A stretch of DNA of 64,000 nt from Mytilus californianus. Lineage: Eukaryota > Mollusca > Bivalvia > Mytilida > Mytilidae. Location of the stretch: contig NW_026262734.1 of assembly GCF_021869535.1 (NCBI RefSeq), positions 109,899,088 to 109,963,087 of the forward strand. Reading direction: 5' to 3'. The position numbers and the translations under genes were made by a program. Below are positions 24,601 to 36,644 of the stretch, piece after piece. Each line of letters begins with the position of its first letter. Within the stretch, counting starts at the first letter, position 1. The notes beneath the pieces are model-generated. The model saw only the letters and a list, made by a program, of their open reading frames with translations. It had not been told where the DNA came from and ran no database searches.

Positions 24601-26694
24601 ATGAGAGCCTATCTCGGTGTTTGTTTCATCTTATTATGTTTGACAGGTAAGTAAATATCATCAGTACTGACAACATTTGTATTAACATATATTATTTAAT
24701 AAAATGTTATAAATTTTTCATCCCCTTTAAAATTAATCTTTACAGATCAGGAATGCATTACTCTAGTTCCTTAATTACATATCAACATTACTTTTGAAAC
24801 ATAGCTAGCATCAATTTAATGTCTATATTTTCCCTTCAGCTACATGGCCTATTCTCACAAGCATGGCCCCTGAATGACCTGTGGGTTTAAATATGTTCTC
24901 CGTGATAATAATGAGGGGAGCCTGTTAAAACCGCGTGTTTATCCATTTGTATTGTAAGAGCAATAGAAATTCATTTTACATCCATATCTGTTAGATACAG
25001 ATGGCGACATATATGTTCTAAATGTCGTAACTATAATCCTTCCCCTCTTTTCCAAAAGTAATCTACCGAATGAGACTTATCATCGGGTTTGTACTTACAT
25101 GAGCAACACGACGGTTGCCACATGTTGAACAGGATCTGCTTACCCTTCTGGAGCTCCTGAGATCAACTACGGTTTTTGGTGGGGTTCGTGTTGCTCATTC
25201 TTTTGTTTTCTATGCTGTGTTTTGTATACTGTTGTTTGTCTTTTGGTCCTTTTTTTGCCATGGCGTTGTCAGTTTATCTTCGACTTATGAGTTTGAATGT
25301 CCCTTTGGTATCTGCCGCCTCTCTTTTATTGGAGTATGTATTTAGGGTATGAGAACAAGTTTTGCTCGTGACTATATATACTTGTTAGTTTTCGACTGTA
25401 AATGCGACTCAACTTATGGCTCTTCCGACAGTGCGGTTAAGAATTGATTCGCTTGACATATACACGTTTCCTCCCTTAATATGTTACAGTATTGAGGTGT
25501 GGTATAGGTCTCACTGAGATAGGTATTCAGAAGAAACAAAAGAACGTGGAATTAAATAAGAAAAATTCATACAGTATAGTATGAGACATTTGCTGCAGAA
25601 TATTCAAACAGCAAACAGCATTAATCATGTCATCATTCAATTAGCTCTTATAATAATAACCGTAATGATTGCTAAAACGATGGGGCTTGCACGTTAACAA
25701 TGTTTACAAACAAACTTAAGTGTAACAGATAAAATTGATAATTGAAACGGGGAATGTGTCAAAGAGACAACAACCCGACAAAAGAGCAGAAAACAGCATA
25801 AAGGTCACCGTCCGAGTTCGATGCTAGAATAGGTAGGAGAAGAAACTAAGCAAAATGACAATAATCAAAATAAATTAACAAAGGACTATGCACATTTTGA
25901 TAAATAACGTTCCTTCAGTGATACTCAAGACCTATCTTTTGAACTTAATTATAACATCAAATAGCTGGTACAACAGAAAAGGAGCAAAAATAAAGTCAAA
26001 GAGGGACAAGGAAACATGCTTGCGTGAGATACATTCCTTAATTTTGAGTGATTTCCTAAGTTTAATCGTTAAAATTTCATAAATATGATATCGTATTTTC
26101 ATGACAGTATAAAATACTTAGCTACCTGTGATTCACTAGGAAACTAACAGTTCATAACTACAGATAACGATTACGCAGTCTCATAAAGGATGTTTAATTC
26201 GAATATGTCTTTCAACAATAGGGCATTTCAAAAAAAGACTAGGACAGATCATCCCAAAGGTGTCACGAGTAAGTAATCTTACTCATTGATGCTGCTAAAT
26301 AACCCTGTCTTGCTCAATTACCATCAGTACAACATACTGGTACAAAACAAATATGTCAATGAGACAGCTATGTAATATATCAACACCATTTCACTCCCTA
26401 CCCCCCCTCCCCCCAAATTAAAAAACCCAAAGAATTAAGGTTGTAACATAGTCTTACCGTAAATAACGTTTCTAAATTTATATTTGTCATGATACTTAAG
26501 ATGTTTTAACAATCAACTGGAATTCTCTTAAAGGATTGAAGTATACCGATGCTGCAAAAAAGTGTTTTAGTATGGTTGACTGTGGAATCTTTGCTGGTGG
26601 TTGCAAATCATTCTGTGTTGAAAAATTGTGTGTTGGTACAGACGAATGCGTCGGAAATATGGAGTGCTGCTGTGGTGGTTGTATATTTGGATAA
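24601..26694 (+). CDS. A3: secreted ten-cysteine peptide precursor, intact
   Basis: Two coding exons. The first is 24583-24646, with ATG at 24601 and acceptor TTTTACAG just upstream. It encodes a 16-residue signal (M-R-A-Y, then hydrophobic, ending L-T-G) and ends in phase 1 at G|GTAAGT. The second, 26534-26694, follows CTTAAAG (a weak acceptor), starts GA-TTG and ends at TAA 26692-26694. The 68-residue precursor gives a mature part of up to 52 residues with framework C-x5-C-x6-C-x3-C-x4-C-x5-C-x5-CCC-x2-C. By count it is roughly neutral to slightly acidic, unlike the cationic mussel defensins, mytilins and myticins. A T-D-A-A segment before Cys1 could be an alternative signal or propeptide cleavage point. 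A polyadenylation signal is at 26896. Secretion is well supported. Function (defence, venom-like or other) is unknown. Confidence 0.8.
25085..25335 (+). repeat. DR1 copy in the A3 intron
   Basis: Plus-oriented DR1 with AGCAACACGACGGTTGCCAC, GGATCTGCTTACCC and TGCCATGGCGTTGTCAG. Absent from A1 and A2 at this place, so it was inserted after the duplication. Confidence 0.75.
25735..25855 (-). mobile_element. Short truncated copy of the 31020-32820 retroelement 3' end
   Basis: GGGGAATGTGTCAAAGAGAC then AACAACCCGAC is the reverse complement of the 3' terminus at 32770-32815. A similar copy lies at 52962-53030. Short copies anchored at one end are typical of 5' truncation in target-primed retrotransposition. 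Confidence 0.65.
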
Positions 26695-26895
26695 TTAGAA
26701 GGAAAACACAGAACAAGAAGGATATTTTCCAACTTATTTACTCAAAATAAATCATGCAATTTGAAAACTGTTTTATCAATATATTGAATAGATAGTGAAT
26801 GAAATTAATTATAATAATACCTACAACACCATTTCACGGATGCTAGAATCTAGGTTTCTTGACTTTGTTGAGTGTATTTTTCCAATTGAACTTGA

Positions 26896-26901
26896 AATAA
26901 A
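26896..26901 (+). terminator. A3 polyadenylation signal AATAAA
   Basis: AATAAA about 200 bases after the A3 stop, in context conserved with A2 (9945). Confidence 0.6.
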
Positions 26902-27959
26902 AGATATTACATACGATCAGGTCTGCTCCAGTCAGTTCTTGACTTGCTCTTTAACTTATTAGATAAAAAAGAGAAATAACACCAAGAGGGCAATCAAAAA
27001 ACCAACTCGTATCCAATCAAAAACCGAGGGAAAACTCATGTGCTTTGGCATTACATGAAATTCCTGTTAACATAGTGGCATCGGTGGTGTAACTCATGGC
27101 AAGTAAAAATCATGTGATCGGTCATAACCTCTGATAGTACATTTGAGCTCGTGGTTAATTTGGATGTTGAAAAGATAGGTGGGACATTCTGTGATCATCT
27201 GTGACACGTATGTTTTATATAGATTATTCACATCAAGACTCTCAAGTAAATTGTAGACTTGAACGCCATCCCTGTAATATCTAATCAGATACTGTTTCTG
27301 ATTCGATTTTGGTTTATGATCTCTTCAAATACAGATGTGCCTGTTGAACATGTGATCGAAAATCATACTTGTTTACAACTCTTAATTTTAAATCACTTGA
27401 CAAATATACGTTTTATTGTTTGATTTTGTATATGTATCTTGACCTGACCTATCATGATCAGTAAGGATAATTTTCTCGGCTTGTACTATAATCAATATTA
27501 AGTTTGACAACATTTCAATTGGCAGTTTTTTTAGGCATTGAAGGGTTGAATCCTGACATCTTTTTGTTAATTTCGAAGTGTATCAGGATTATCTTCTATG
27601 TGTTGTGTAGATATTAAAATAAGTAGAAGTGTTCAGATTGCCTATTAGATAACTCTCCACCAAAGACCAAATGATGTAGAAGTTGACTAGTATAGGTTAC
27701 ATGTTTACCAATTTGTTATTTGATAAATAATGGTCGTGCAACTCCGCCAATATCGTGCTAACATATTTTGACTGTAACCCTTGAGAGCTTGGTTTTATTG
27801 GATTGACAACGCCGTTTGTCATCATTGTGGTGAAAAGGGGATGATTTTACCAAGTCAAATTAACAGACAGATATATGTCGCCTCCAAACACACTACCAAA
27901 TAAAAGGCCTGGTCAATATTGATAGATTATCCAATCCTAGAATTCAAAGGTCGGAAATA

Positions 27960-28090
27960 ATCCACGAGTGTCTTAACAAAAAAATGCAGAAGATAAAAAA
28001 GAGGACATTTGAAATCATAAGAAAGACACGACGACAAGACAAAAAAGGAGAAGGGTTAGTAGCTCCTGCTTCCACATGTGTATTTGATAG
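27960..28090 (-). repeat. DR1 fragment downstream of A3
   Basis: Decayed reverse-oriented DR1, orthologous in place to the copies at 10990 (A2) and 55725 (A5), so it predates the duplication of the units. Confidence 0.55.
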
Positions 28091-28484
28091 ACGATGCGAA
28101 ACTAGAGTACAAAATCATAGTAAAAAACTGTATTCATCGATGTCACACATTGGGCATACCTTGATGTTTGCTTCATCTAACTATGTTTGATGGGTAAATA
28201 ATATTGTTTGTACAGGGAAAAAAAACTTGTATAAAAGCAGGAATGCTTACTTGTGACTCTCACATCAATTTTGAAAAAATACTCAACTACATGCAAGAAC
28301 CAACTATTTTCGTTTATTTATAAGCTTACGTATTACTGGCTTAGAACTGTGTCCTCTTCCACTTATAAATATTCTCCTATGAAATCACATGACTCATTTG
28401 AATCAGCTTTGTGCTGAATAATTCAAGGTTAACTCTGCCATACAATTTACACCTATTATCTTTAGTTTAATAATGATTGAACAA

Positions 28485-29020
28485 ATTAGTTCTTCATGTT
28501 CACACTAAACAAATTAGTTCTTCGTGTTCACACTATACCACCAGTTTTCCTGCTGAATGTCGGTGATTCTCTCCAGGAACTCCGGCTCCCTCCACCAATA
28601 TATAAATGACCGCCGCGAAATAGCCAATAATACTGAAAGTGGCATTAAACACCAACAATCAATAAATTACACTGAACCAATTAGTTCGTCATGTTTGCAC
28701 TAAACCAATTAGTTTTTCATGCTCACATTGAAACAATTATTTCGTCATGTTCACATTAAACCAGTTAAATCTTCATGTTCACACTTTACCAATTAGTTCT
28801 TCATTTTCAATCTGAAGCTATTTCGTCCTGAACATGCATGAACTATTTGTCACTGAACATTACGCAACCAACAATCAGTCAATCTGAACCAATTAATTCG
28901 TCATGTTCACACTGATCCATTTAGTTTTTCAAGTTAGCACTGAATCAGTTAGCTCGTCATGTCCACACTTGACCAATCAGTTCTTCACGGTCACACTGAA
29001 CCAATTAGTTATTCGTGTTA
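28485..29020. repeat. 28-bp minisatellite downstream of A3
   Basis: About 15 degenerate units of TTCACACTGAACCAATTAGT plus TCTTCATG, interrupted at 28540-28670 by unrelated sequence. Orthologous to 11890-12115. Confidence 0.8.
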
Positions 29021-29374
29021 ATTGTAGCAGCAGAGATGAAAATACATGTAGAGCATTTTCTGAAAGTAGAACAATTTTTATGTAATAATATTTTAACTTC
29101 ATAGCCTCTTTTGTAGTTTTTGTCTGCTCATATGAATATTAAATTATAAAATGTGTTGGTTTTTAACAATAATTCAAATTTGGACAAAACTATCAAAAGA
29201 AATCCTTTCAAGGGTTTTCTCTTTATTATTTTGAATCTGTACATGCAACTACTCTCTTTCCCAAACCTCCGACCCTGCAGTAAAACAGTCAAAAAGGAAA
29301 ATTACTGTTCTCTGCATTTCAAGTCGTTGTCATTTGTTTTAAAGAAACTTTGTAATAATTAGTTATCAAATGTA

Positions 29375-29665
29375 CCAGGATTACAATTTAATACGCCAGA
29401 CGCGCGTTTCTTCTACATAAGACTCATCAGTGACGCTCAGATCAAAATAGTTATAAAGCCAAACAAGTGCAATGTTGAAGAGCATTGAGAACCCAAAATT
29501 CCAAAAAGTTGTGCCAAATACGCTAAGGTAATCTATGCCTGGGATGAGAAAATCCTTAGTTTTTCGAAAAAAATTCAAAGTTTGTAAACAGAAAATTTAT
29601 ATATATGACCATATAATTGATATTCATGTCAACACCGAAGTGCTGACTACTGGACTGGTGATACC
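29375..29665. repeat. DR3 dispersed repeat, long copy
   Basis: Begins AATACGCCAGACGCGCGTTT, includes AAGACTCATCAGTGACG, and ends with the CACCGAAGTGCTGACTACTG region. It carries a meaningless 65-codon minus-strand frame. Confidence 0.75.
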
Positions 29666-30139
29666 CTAATGACTTGCTAACTTCAAGACTAAGGTGAATG
29701 ATATAAATACTTTACTTCATGATATCGTAATTTCTTTTAACTTTTTTCTTCCTCATTTTGAAAATTGAAAATAAATTTCAGAATCATGCAAATGTTTAAA
29801 CATTAAAATCTAGTGTACTAACCCTCAATAAAAGTCAATTCAGGATGTTAAATAAAGGCAACAGTAGTAAACCGCTGTTAAAAGATGCATCTATTTATTT
29901 TTCAGTAAATCTCCAATCAAACTTTTCGAAGTTTGAACAGGGTTTGGTTAATCTGCTTCTTTTCGCTAAGAGCAATACATTATTGTTGTGTATGAACCTC
30001 AAGTACCCACTTAATATAATGTCAGGTTTTCTTTCGACAAAAAGAAACATATTTGAAACCAATTATTCCACCAGTGAACACAACTATGACAATTAAGACT
30101 TTTTCTTATTTTAAGCTACATTACGCTATATGCAGCCGA

Positions 30140-30735
30140 ATTAAATTAATCTTATTATATATTGTTCAAGTAGACGTGTTAAGGAAGGGATTTAAATAAT
30201 GCACTGATGTTATATAACAATACCGATACAAAATTTAAGTGTGCAAAATGCATAATCGAAATGTTGTTGGATTAGCATTTTTGTGAGCGCCCAACCCACC
30301 TTAACATAGGACAGCTGTGTACCAGCAACATAACAAAATCCGGTAAAAATAAAAATGCCATAAAGACTTTGGTCAGGTTGTTTCATAACAAGGGAGCACT
30401 ATCCCCGATTAACATTTAGATGTATGCAAACATAAAATCCAAATTCGGGAATGTCTTGAAACAACTAGTAAGGAAAGGGGCACACTTAATAGGTTTGCAA
30501 ACTTTGTGAGAAGTTCCAAAGATGTCTATGAAAGCAAAATTGGCACAATCCATGTTATTCTGAAAGATTGATAAGAGGCAAAGCTGGCACGGAGAAGAAA
30601 CATTGTCAAACAATTTCTTAATAATAGGTCCGTTTTTGCCACATGCGTGTAATCTAGTTGCAAGGTATGAATGGATATAGTCTGAAAACTGTAAACAATT
30701 GCCAATGACACAAATATCAACCATAGACAAACAAA
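30140..30735 (+). pseudogene. B2: remnant of a B unit without exons
   Basis: The first 105 bases match the B1 and B4 5' edge, including TATATAA at 30211-30217. Then the sequence jumps straight to what in B1 (15500-15720) and B4 (60340-60540) is intron downstream of the signal exon (ACATAGGACAGCTGTGTACC). The leader region and signal exon are deleted. The mature exon is also absent, because the unit ends where the retroelement region starts. The minus strand is open for 104 codons across 30416-30730 (see the module at 15500). Confidence 0.65.
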
Positions 30736-30784
30736 CGAGGAAAGTTCAGCAACCCTTAATAATTCAACAATAAAATCAGTGTCA

Positions 30785-30850
30785 CATGTCGAGCAGGACC
30801 TGCTTACCCTTCCGAATTACCTGAGATGACCTCGGTATATGTTGCCTCTT
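30785..30850 (+). repeat. DR1 fragment
   Basis: GAGCAGGACCTGCTTACCCT and CACCTGAGAT-like sequence match the DR1 core, in a decayed fragment of about 65 bases. Confidence 0.55.
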
Positions 30851-31019
30851 TTTAAGCTCTTATAACCATTAGTTCAGTTATATCCGAAAAGACTATGTTG
30901 GTTCGTTAATAAAAGGTACTTATTTGACTAAACTAGATGCGAAATTTTACAAATAATGTCCCTTCCGTCCTTTCAGTAATACTTGAGACTAAAAGAAGGA
31001 ATACAACTCATAATCTGAA

Positions 31020-32820
31020 CATTGATGAATTGATACAAACGACAAAGACTTAAACGGTGTATGGCATAAAGTAGATACATTCGGAAATACTTGATAAATT
31101 ACATGCATATATTGGTGATTTTGAATCTGTTCAAAGTTTTGATTTTTCTACCCTATATACCACATTGCCTCACATTCTCATTAAGAAAAAATTCACACAC
31201 CTAATTAAATGGGCATTTAAAAAGTCAGAATGTGAATATATATGTTCAAACTCTTTTAGGTCATTTTTTAGTAGCAATAAACAAAAAAACCATGTCAATT
31301 GGACATGCTTTGATACTATATATGCCCTTGAATTTTTACTAGATAACATTTTTGTTCGCTTTGGAGATTCCGTATATCGTCAGGTTATCGGAATTCCAAT
31401 GGGGACTAACTGTGCACCACTTATTGCGGACCTTTTTTTTTTTGTATTGCTATGAGTTACAATTTATGACCAAAATCAGCAAAGACCCATCGAAACAACA
31501 TCTGATACACAAATTTAATAATACTTTTAGATAATTGGATGATATTTTGGCTCTCAATAATGACGACTTCAGTATGTATACTTTAGAAATTTATCCTGTT
31601 GAACTTACTTTAAATAAAGCTAATACTAACAATGACCACTGCCCTTTCCTCGATCTTGATATCTATATCATTAACGCAAAGCTTAATATTACAATATCTG
31701 ATAAAAGAGATGATTTTCATTTCCTATCGTTAATTATCCATTTTTAGATGGTGACGTTCCCTTGTCACCATCTTACGGTGTTTATATATCTCAACTTGTA
31801 CGATTCGCTCGTGTATGTAACAATGTTTTAGATTTTAACGAGAGAAATTTATGTATTACTGAAAAATTATTACACCAGGGTTTTCGATATCACAAACTAG
31901 TCAAAACATTTACTAAATTTTATCATCGGTATAAGGACATCATTCGTAAATATAGCTCAACATGCAGACTTCTTATACGTTCAGGTATTTCACATCCAAT
32001 TTTTTATGGAAATATTCTTTATAAAGCACAAAAATGTCAGTATTCACCTCTGAAGCTAACAAAACCTTTAAATAGACTTATTAAGAAGGGATATAGTTAC
32101 GATACTGTTGTCAGGTCATTAAAGATTGCATATTTTGGCGTTAATATTGATTCACTTATAGGGTCTTTGCATCGGCACTAAACACATTTATTTAAAAACC
32201 AGTTGTTGGCATGACACGGGTTATGTTCTTCTCATATATGTTATGATGGTATGATACTAAACCCCTAACGGGAAGGATTGTGCCTAATATTCATATGATG
32301 AAGACATAATCTTTCAATCAGTTTAATTGAAGTCTGGAGCTGGCATGTCAGTTAACTGCTAGTAGTCTGTTGTTATTTATGTATTATTGTCATTTTGTTT
32401 ATTTTCTTTGGTTACATCTTCTGACATCAGACTCGGACTTCTCTTGAACTGAATTTTAATGTGCGTATTGTTATGCGTTTACTTTTCTACATTGGCTAGA
32501 GGTATAGGGGGAGGGTTGAGATATCATAAACATGTTTAACCCCGCCGCATTTTTGCGCCTGTCCCAAGTCAGGAGCCTCTAGCCTTTGTTAGTCTTGCAT
32601 TATTTTTAATTTTAGTTTCTTGTGTACAATTTGGAGTTTAGTATGGCGTTCATTATCACTGAACTAGTATATATATTTGTTTAGGGGCCAGCTGAAGGAC
32701 GCCTCCGGGTGCGGGAATTTCTCGCTGCATTGAAGACCTGTTGGTGACCTTCTGCTGTTGTCTATTCTATGATCGGGTTGTTGTCTCTTTGACACATTCC
32801 CCATTTCCATTCTCAATTTT
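31020..32820 (+). mobile_element. 5'-truncated retroelement with degenerate reverse transcriptase
   Basis: The plus strand encodes pieces of one reverse transcriptase: F-D-F-S-T-L-Y-T-T-L near 31140, G-I-P-M-G-T-N-C-A-P-L near 31395, a catalytic L-D-D-I-L-A block at about 31537 whose preceding Tyr is now a stop (TAA at 31532), H-C-P-F-L-D-L-D near 31640, and S-P-S-Y-G-V-Y-I-S-Q-L at 31765, running on to about 32180. A T-tract at 31431-31444 shifts the frame. A 3' UTR of about 640 bases follows, ending CCATTTCCATTCTCAATTTT. Short copies of that 3' end occur elsewhere in the window. The RT type resembles a group common in molluscs and amphioxus and may be Penelope-like. I am not certain of the clade. 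Confidence 0.7.
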
Positions 32821-33177
32821 ATTCAATATCAAAAGATTTCCTAAGTTTTATTACTGCAAATTTATAAAAATTATATTCGTATTCCAATGCCAGTATATCA
32901 AAGTACTGAGCTACTGACCTGACAATATTCCAGGAGGAAAATAAAAGTACACAACAACAGGTATTGATCAAGCTATCTCTTGAAGAATGAGTAATTCTAA
33001 AATGTCTTTGAACAATTGTCCGTTTCAAACAAAACTAGAACAGATGTCAAGGGTGTCATGTGTAAAACAAATATTTCTTATTGTTCAACCCAACATTAGG
33101 CAAATGGATAACATAAATAAGGTGTATATGTCAATGAGTCACCAATGTAGCAGAAACAACACGTTATAAATTTCATG

Positions 33178-33270
33178 CGTCCGAAGCGCTTTTCTGGATT
33201 AACCTTCATCAGGAACGCTCAAAGCTGAATATTTGAAAGCCAAGAACCAAAACAGTTGAAGAGTTATATG
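33178..33270. repeat. DR3 fragment in A4
   Basis: TTCATGCGTCCGAAGCGCTT then CATCAGGAACGCTCAAAGCTG, a diverged DR3 copy. Confidence 0.55.
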
Positions 33271-33496
33271 ACCAAAAAGAACATGAACAGTAGCCAAATC
33301 CATCTAAGGTCAATTTTGCCTGAAGGAGTTGAAACCTTTGAAACCAAAGAAAGAGAAAATCATTGGTGAATGATTCAATCTTTCGATATTATATTGTCTG
33401 TTCTTTCATTTAGTTATTATGAATGACATTTCTTAAATATGAAAGTATCTTATAATTAGACCGATGTTTCAAAACCTTACTGTCATTATCTTATAG

Positions 33497-33590
33497 GATT
33501 GAAGTATACTGATGCTTTTGAAAGGTGCTTTCCCACTTTGGACTGGTTTAAATATTGATGGTCGCAGTTCTTTCTGTTTTGAGAAATGAT
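33497..33590 (+). pseudogene. A4: mature exon remnant
   Basis: The acceptor TTATAG (AG 33495-33496) and the first 16 codons match subfamily A, with Cys1 kept. After the D-C position (TGG, so Cys2 is lost) the frame is disrupted by small indels and stops. Only a trace of the GGTCGCAGTTC region aligns. No signal exon is present in the fragment. Confidence 0.75.
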
Positions 33591-33704
33591 TAAAGATGAC
33601 TATCTGAATTTAATAAAAAAAAATGTTACCTATTAATTAAATTCTTTAATTTCACAGCAATGAACCAAACCAACAAATAAACTGGAATTTAGTTAGATGG
33701 GCTG

Positions 33705-33965
33705 ATCCAGACCAGTAAAGACTAAATCTGAAGGTCAAGACTAGTCAAGACAGGTCGACACAGGTCGAGACTGGTCAAGATTGGTCGAGACTGAGTCGAG
33801 ACTGAGTCGAGACAGGTCAAGACTGGTCGAGCCTTGGTCGAGACCATTTCAGACTACACCAAGATCATCAAGTACTGAATCAGACTTATTAAGTAAAGTC
33901 GAGACAAAAGTCGAGTACAGTTAAGTACTGTCGAGTGAATGTCGAGACTAGTAGAGTAAAATATG
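33705..33965. repeat. Tandem GTCGAGACTG-type repeat
   Basis: About 20 degenerate units of 10-14 bases (GTCAAGACTG, GTCGAGACAG, GTCGAGACTGA) just after the A4 fragment. Confidence 0.8.
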
Positions 33966-34385
33966 TGCTCGATTTTTTTCCTCTGCAAGAAGATATTTTA
34001 TAAAGATATTGTCGTGTGCATCTTGTAGTGTTATAGGTCCAATTTTGATAAAAATGTAGAAAGCTATATATATTTGAGATCAAAGTGAAATGTTTTTCTA
34101 TTCCTATACAACTATAATACTATTTAAATTTAAATGTTAATCACTACTTCTAAATGTGAAATACAACCTTATAACACTCACACGACGATATGTCCAGGCG
34201 TATCCCGAAAAATCAGCAACTTTCGGATTGCTGAATACTTTTTAACAAATAAAGTTTATTAATATAAATGTTCAATTATGGTCCCAAATTCACAGTTAAA
34301 TTAAATTTGTTGTTTGATTAAAGAACACACATACACGTTCTATTATGCCCACATATCCACACTCAGATAGTATTAGACAATGTCA
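33966..34385. other. AT-rich spacer, no gene seen
   Basis: Nothing recognisable on either strand. It may be the 3' end of the DIRS-like element that follows, but no terminal repeat is visible. Confidence 0.35.
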
Positions 34386-34389
34386 AACC

Positions 34390-34750
34390 CTTTGATTCTT
34401 TGCGAATTGTGTCCTTGGAAATCCGAATATAACGACAATAACTGTCCGATGTCCACCGACCAATGTTTAATATCTGTCTAAAACGCTACCATTTCCTTTG
34501 ATAAACAGTGGATCCTTAAAACAAAAGACACCTATCTACCCTTCCTGATTGCAATACATTTTTTGATAGCTGAGAAAAGACAAATAGTATGATCAGATTT
34601 ATGAAGCTGTATATTGACACCTATGCGAAATGGATCTGTCTTAGAAGTTGTAAGGTGTAGAATAGTATACGAAAAAAAAATCTCAACATCTGTTGCACTT
34701 AAATCTACAGGTGAATCAAAATGATTGAAATTGTAAATTCGCAACAACTC
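34390..34750 (-). pseudogene. Tyrosine recombinase fragment of a DIRS-like retrotransposon
   Basis: Read on the minus strand, 34750 to about 34535 gives a recombinase-like core with T-S-K-T-D-P-F-R and L-F-S-A-I-K-K-C. After a frame change, about 34480-34400 gives L-N-I-G-R-W-T-S-D-S-Y-C-R-Y-I-R. G-R-W-x-S-D-x-Y-x-x-Y-I-R is the C-terminal catalytic region typical of DIRS/Ngaro recombinases, with the final Tyr as nucleophile in that family. The frame is broken by stops. Orientation and order fit the RT/RNase H fragment at 36645-38060, with a BEL/Pao element and repeats lying between them. Confidence 0.65.
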
Positions 34751-34869
34751 TTAAATAATTTTTAAAAAAACGCTACGCTAATGAGCCGTTTCTAGCATAC
34801 AAGCAGAAATTGTTACAAAATTTTGGAAATTATTTAAAATGAAGGAATGTATCTTCCGCATGCCAAGCT

Positions 34870-35395
34870 CTGATTCCTTGCCCGGCTTTGGCTATATTTT
34901 TTTTCTCCTTTTTGGTTTAGAGCTCTTTATCTTTTTAATAAGATTTTGATTTTCAAATATTTTGGCCTCGAGTATCACTGAGGAGACATTGATTGTCGAA
35001 ATGCGCATCTGGTGCAGAAAAGTTTGTACCGTTAATGTAATTACTACCACTGGGTTGATGCCTCTGCTGGTGGACTGATAGTCCCCGAGGGTATCACCAG
35101 CCCAGTAGCCAGTACTTCGGTACTTGCATGAAAATACGGATGTTGTGTTATAAAAATTTGCTGTTACAAAATTTTGGAAATTATTTAAAACGAAGGAATG
35201 TATCTCCCTCATGCAAAAATTTATTCCTTGTCCGGCTTTGGCTATGTTTTTTTTTTTTTTGTCTGTTTTGGTTTATAGCTCTTCATCTTTTTAATAAACT
35301 TTGGATTTTCAAATATTTTTGCCTCAAGCATCACTGAAGAGACATTGATTGTTGAAATGCGCATCTGGTGCAGAAAAATTTGTACCGTTTATGTT
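34870..35395. repeat. Two diverged copies of a dispersed repeat, copy 1
   Basis: TTGCCCGGCTTTGGCTAT through ATGCGCATCTGGTGCAGAAA appears at 34877-35035 and again, diverged, at 35228-35390. The copies are separated by AGTCCCCGAGGGTATCACCA. Both are repeated in the second duplication copy (40490-41010). Flanking 34692-34770 and 35397-35474 are also copies of each other and derive from the recombinase region. Confidence 0.7.
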
Positions 35396-35474
35396 ATTGC
35401 ACTTAAATCTACAGGTGAATCAAAATAATTTAAATTGTAAATTCGTCACAACTTAGAAATAATTAACAAAACGC

Positions 35475-36640
35475 TGTCAAGGATAAATAGAGACTATCAC
35501 AGTACCGCGGGAATCATATTTGTGCTTATACGCGTTAGCGCTGTCTATATGTAACGTCATGGTTGCTATGTGTTAACGTCTTTGTATTTCAGCATTAAAT
35601 CATTCATTTCTATAGACGTCTTTTTCTCACTTCATAAACACAACGCATTCTACAATTATACGATCACGAGATTGGTGCCGTGACCACGATGGCTAAAAAC
35701 AGAGTTGCACCACTTAAAGTTATTACTTTGCCGCGACTAGAGTTGATGGGCGCCGTAGTTGGAGCGAAATTAGGTAAACATGTGTCGAATATTTGAGGAA
35801 TTACAGAAATCACATTTTGGTGTGATAGCCAAATCGTTCTGAGCTGGTTGTATTCGTCGAAAATACAAAAACCTTTTATTGCTAATAGAATTACAGAAAT
35901 CCTACAACTTGTAGAAAATAAAACTTGGAGGTATTGTCCAACCGACTGTAACCCCGCTGACTGTCTTACGCGCGGAATGTCTTCATCGAAGTTTTTGAAC
36001 AATGTAAACTTGGTTAAACGGACCGAAATGGCTTGCACATGAAGAACAATGGCCGCATTGGGATCGAAATTCCGTTGCTATGACAACAATAACAGACAAT
36101 GAAAGTAAAAAAATAAACCGACAAATTCAACAAAATGATGACAGATTCACAGTTGTAAAGGAAGTCATCAATATAGAGAAGTTCAGCAGTTATCCAAAAC
36201 TGCTCCGTATAATGTCTTACGTATTGCGCTTTATAACGAATTGCAGAACATTTTCAGAAAACAAGAAATACCAACAGTAAGAGGTAGACGAGATTCAAAA
36301 TGCTTCACTCGTGTTGATACGGAATGTACAGCAAACTATTTTCATTAATGAAATCCGCAATATTGTTTCAAAGGATACTAATCGACTACCTATTGTACGT
36401 TAGTTACGATTATATATCGACGAAAAAGGACTACTACGTTCCGGAGGAAGAATTGACAATGCGCTCGTTAGCGAAACAGTGAAATACCCTTATTTGCTTC
36501 CGACAAAACACCCGTTGACAACATTGATTATTTTGGACGCACACAAACTACAAAAACATAGTGGAATAAATGGGACAATTACGTTAATTCAACAGACATT
36601 TTGGATACCGAAAATCCGACAATGTATGTAAAATTCTGAG
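35475..36640 (+). mobile_element. Internally deleted BEL/Pao retrotransposon, copy 1
   Basis: A possible LTR of about 180 bp (35475-35654, TG...CA) is followed by a primer binding site TGGTGCCGTGACC at 35673-35685. Just after it, an ATG (35689) opens directly into a Pao RNase H segment (L-P-R-L-E-L-M-G, then F-W-C-D-S-Q-I-V-L-S-W-L near 35815). C-P-T-D-C-N-P-A-D-C-L-T-R-G follows at about 35940. Around 36425-36630 comes an integrase H2C2 zinc-binding region (L-R-S-G-G-R-I-D-N-A, D-A-H-K-L-Q-K-H-S-G). Gag, protease and reverse transcriptase are missing, the frame carries several stops, and there is no 3' LTR because the DIRS-like fragment abuts it. It is not functional. Confidence 0.8.
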
Positions 36641-36644
36641 GTTT

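Larger units (their letters stand above)
21340..30130 (+). repeat. Duplicon unit A3 with its downstream flank
   Basis: Colinear with unit A2 (4106-13030) from the 5' flank through the 28-bp minisatellite. It contains the only intact subfamily A gene. Insertions private to A3 include 22695-23160. Unit B2 follows at 30140. Confidence 0.7.
32825..33660 (+). repeat. Duplicon fragment A4
   Basis: Matches the part of the A intron just before the mature exon (compare 26090-26530 and 3280-3740), then a damaged mature exon. A DR3 fragment (33178-33270) is inserted. Confidence 0.6.

Noticed and set aside
24601-26694. Assignment to defensin, mytilin, myticin or macin families
   Set aside because: Cysteine spacing, the CCC-x2-C end and near-neutral charge do not fit the frameworks of those families.
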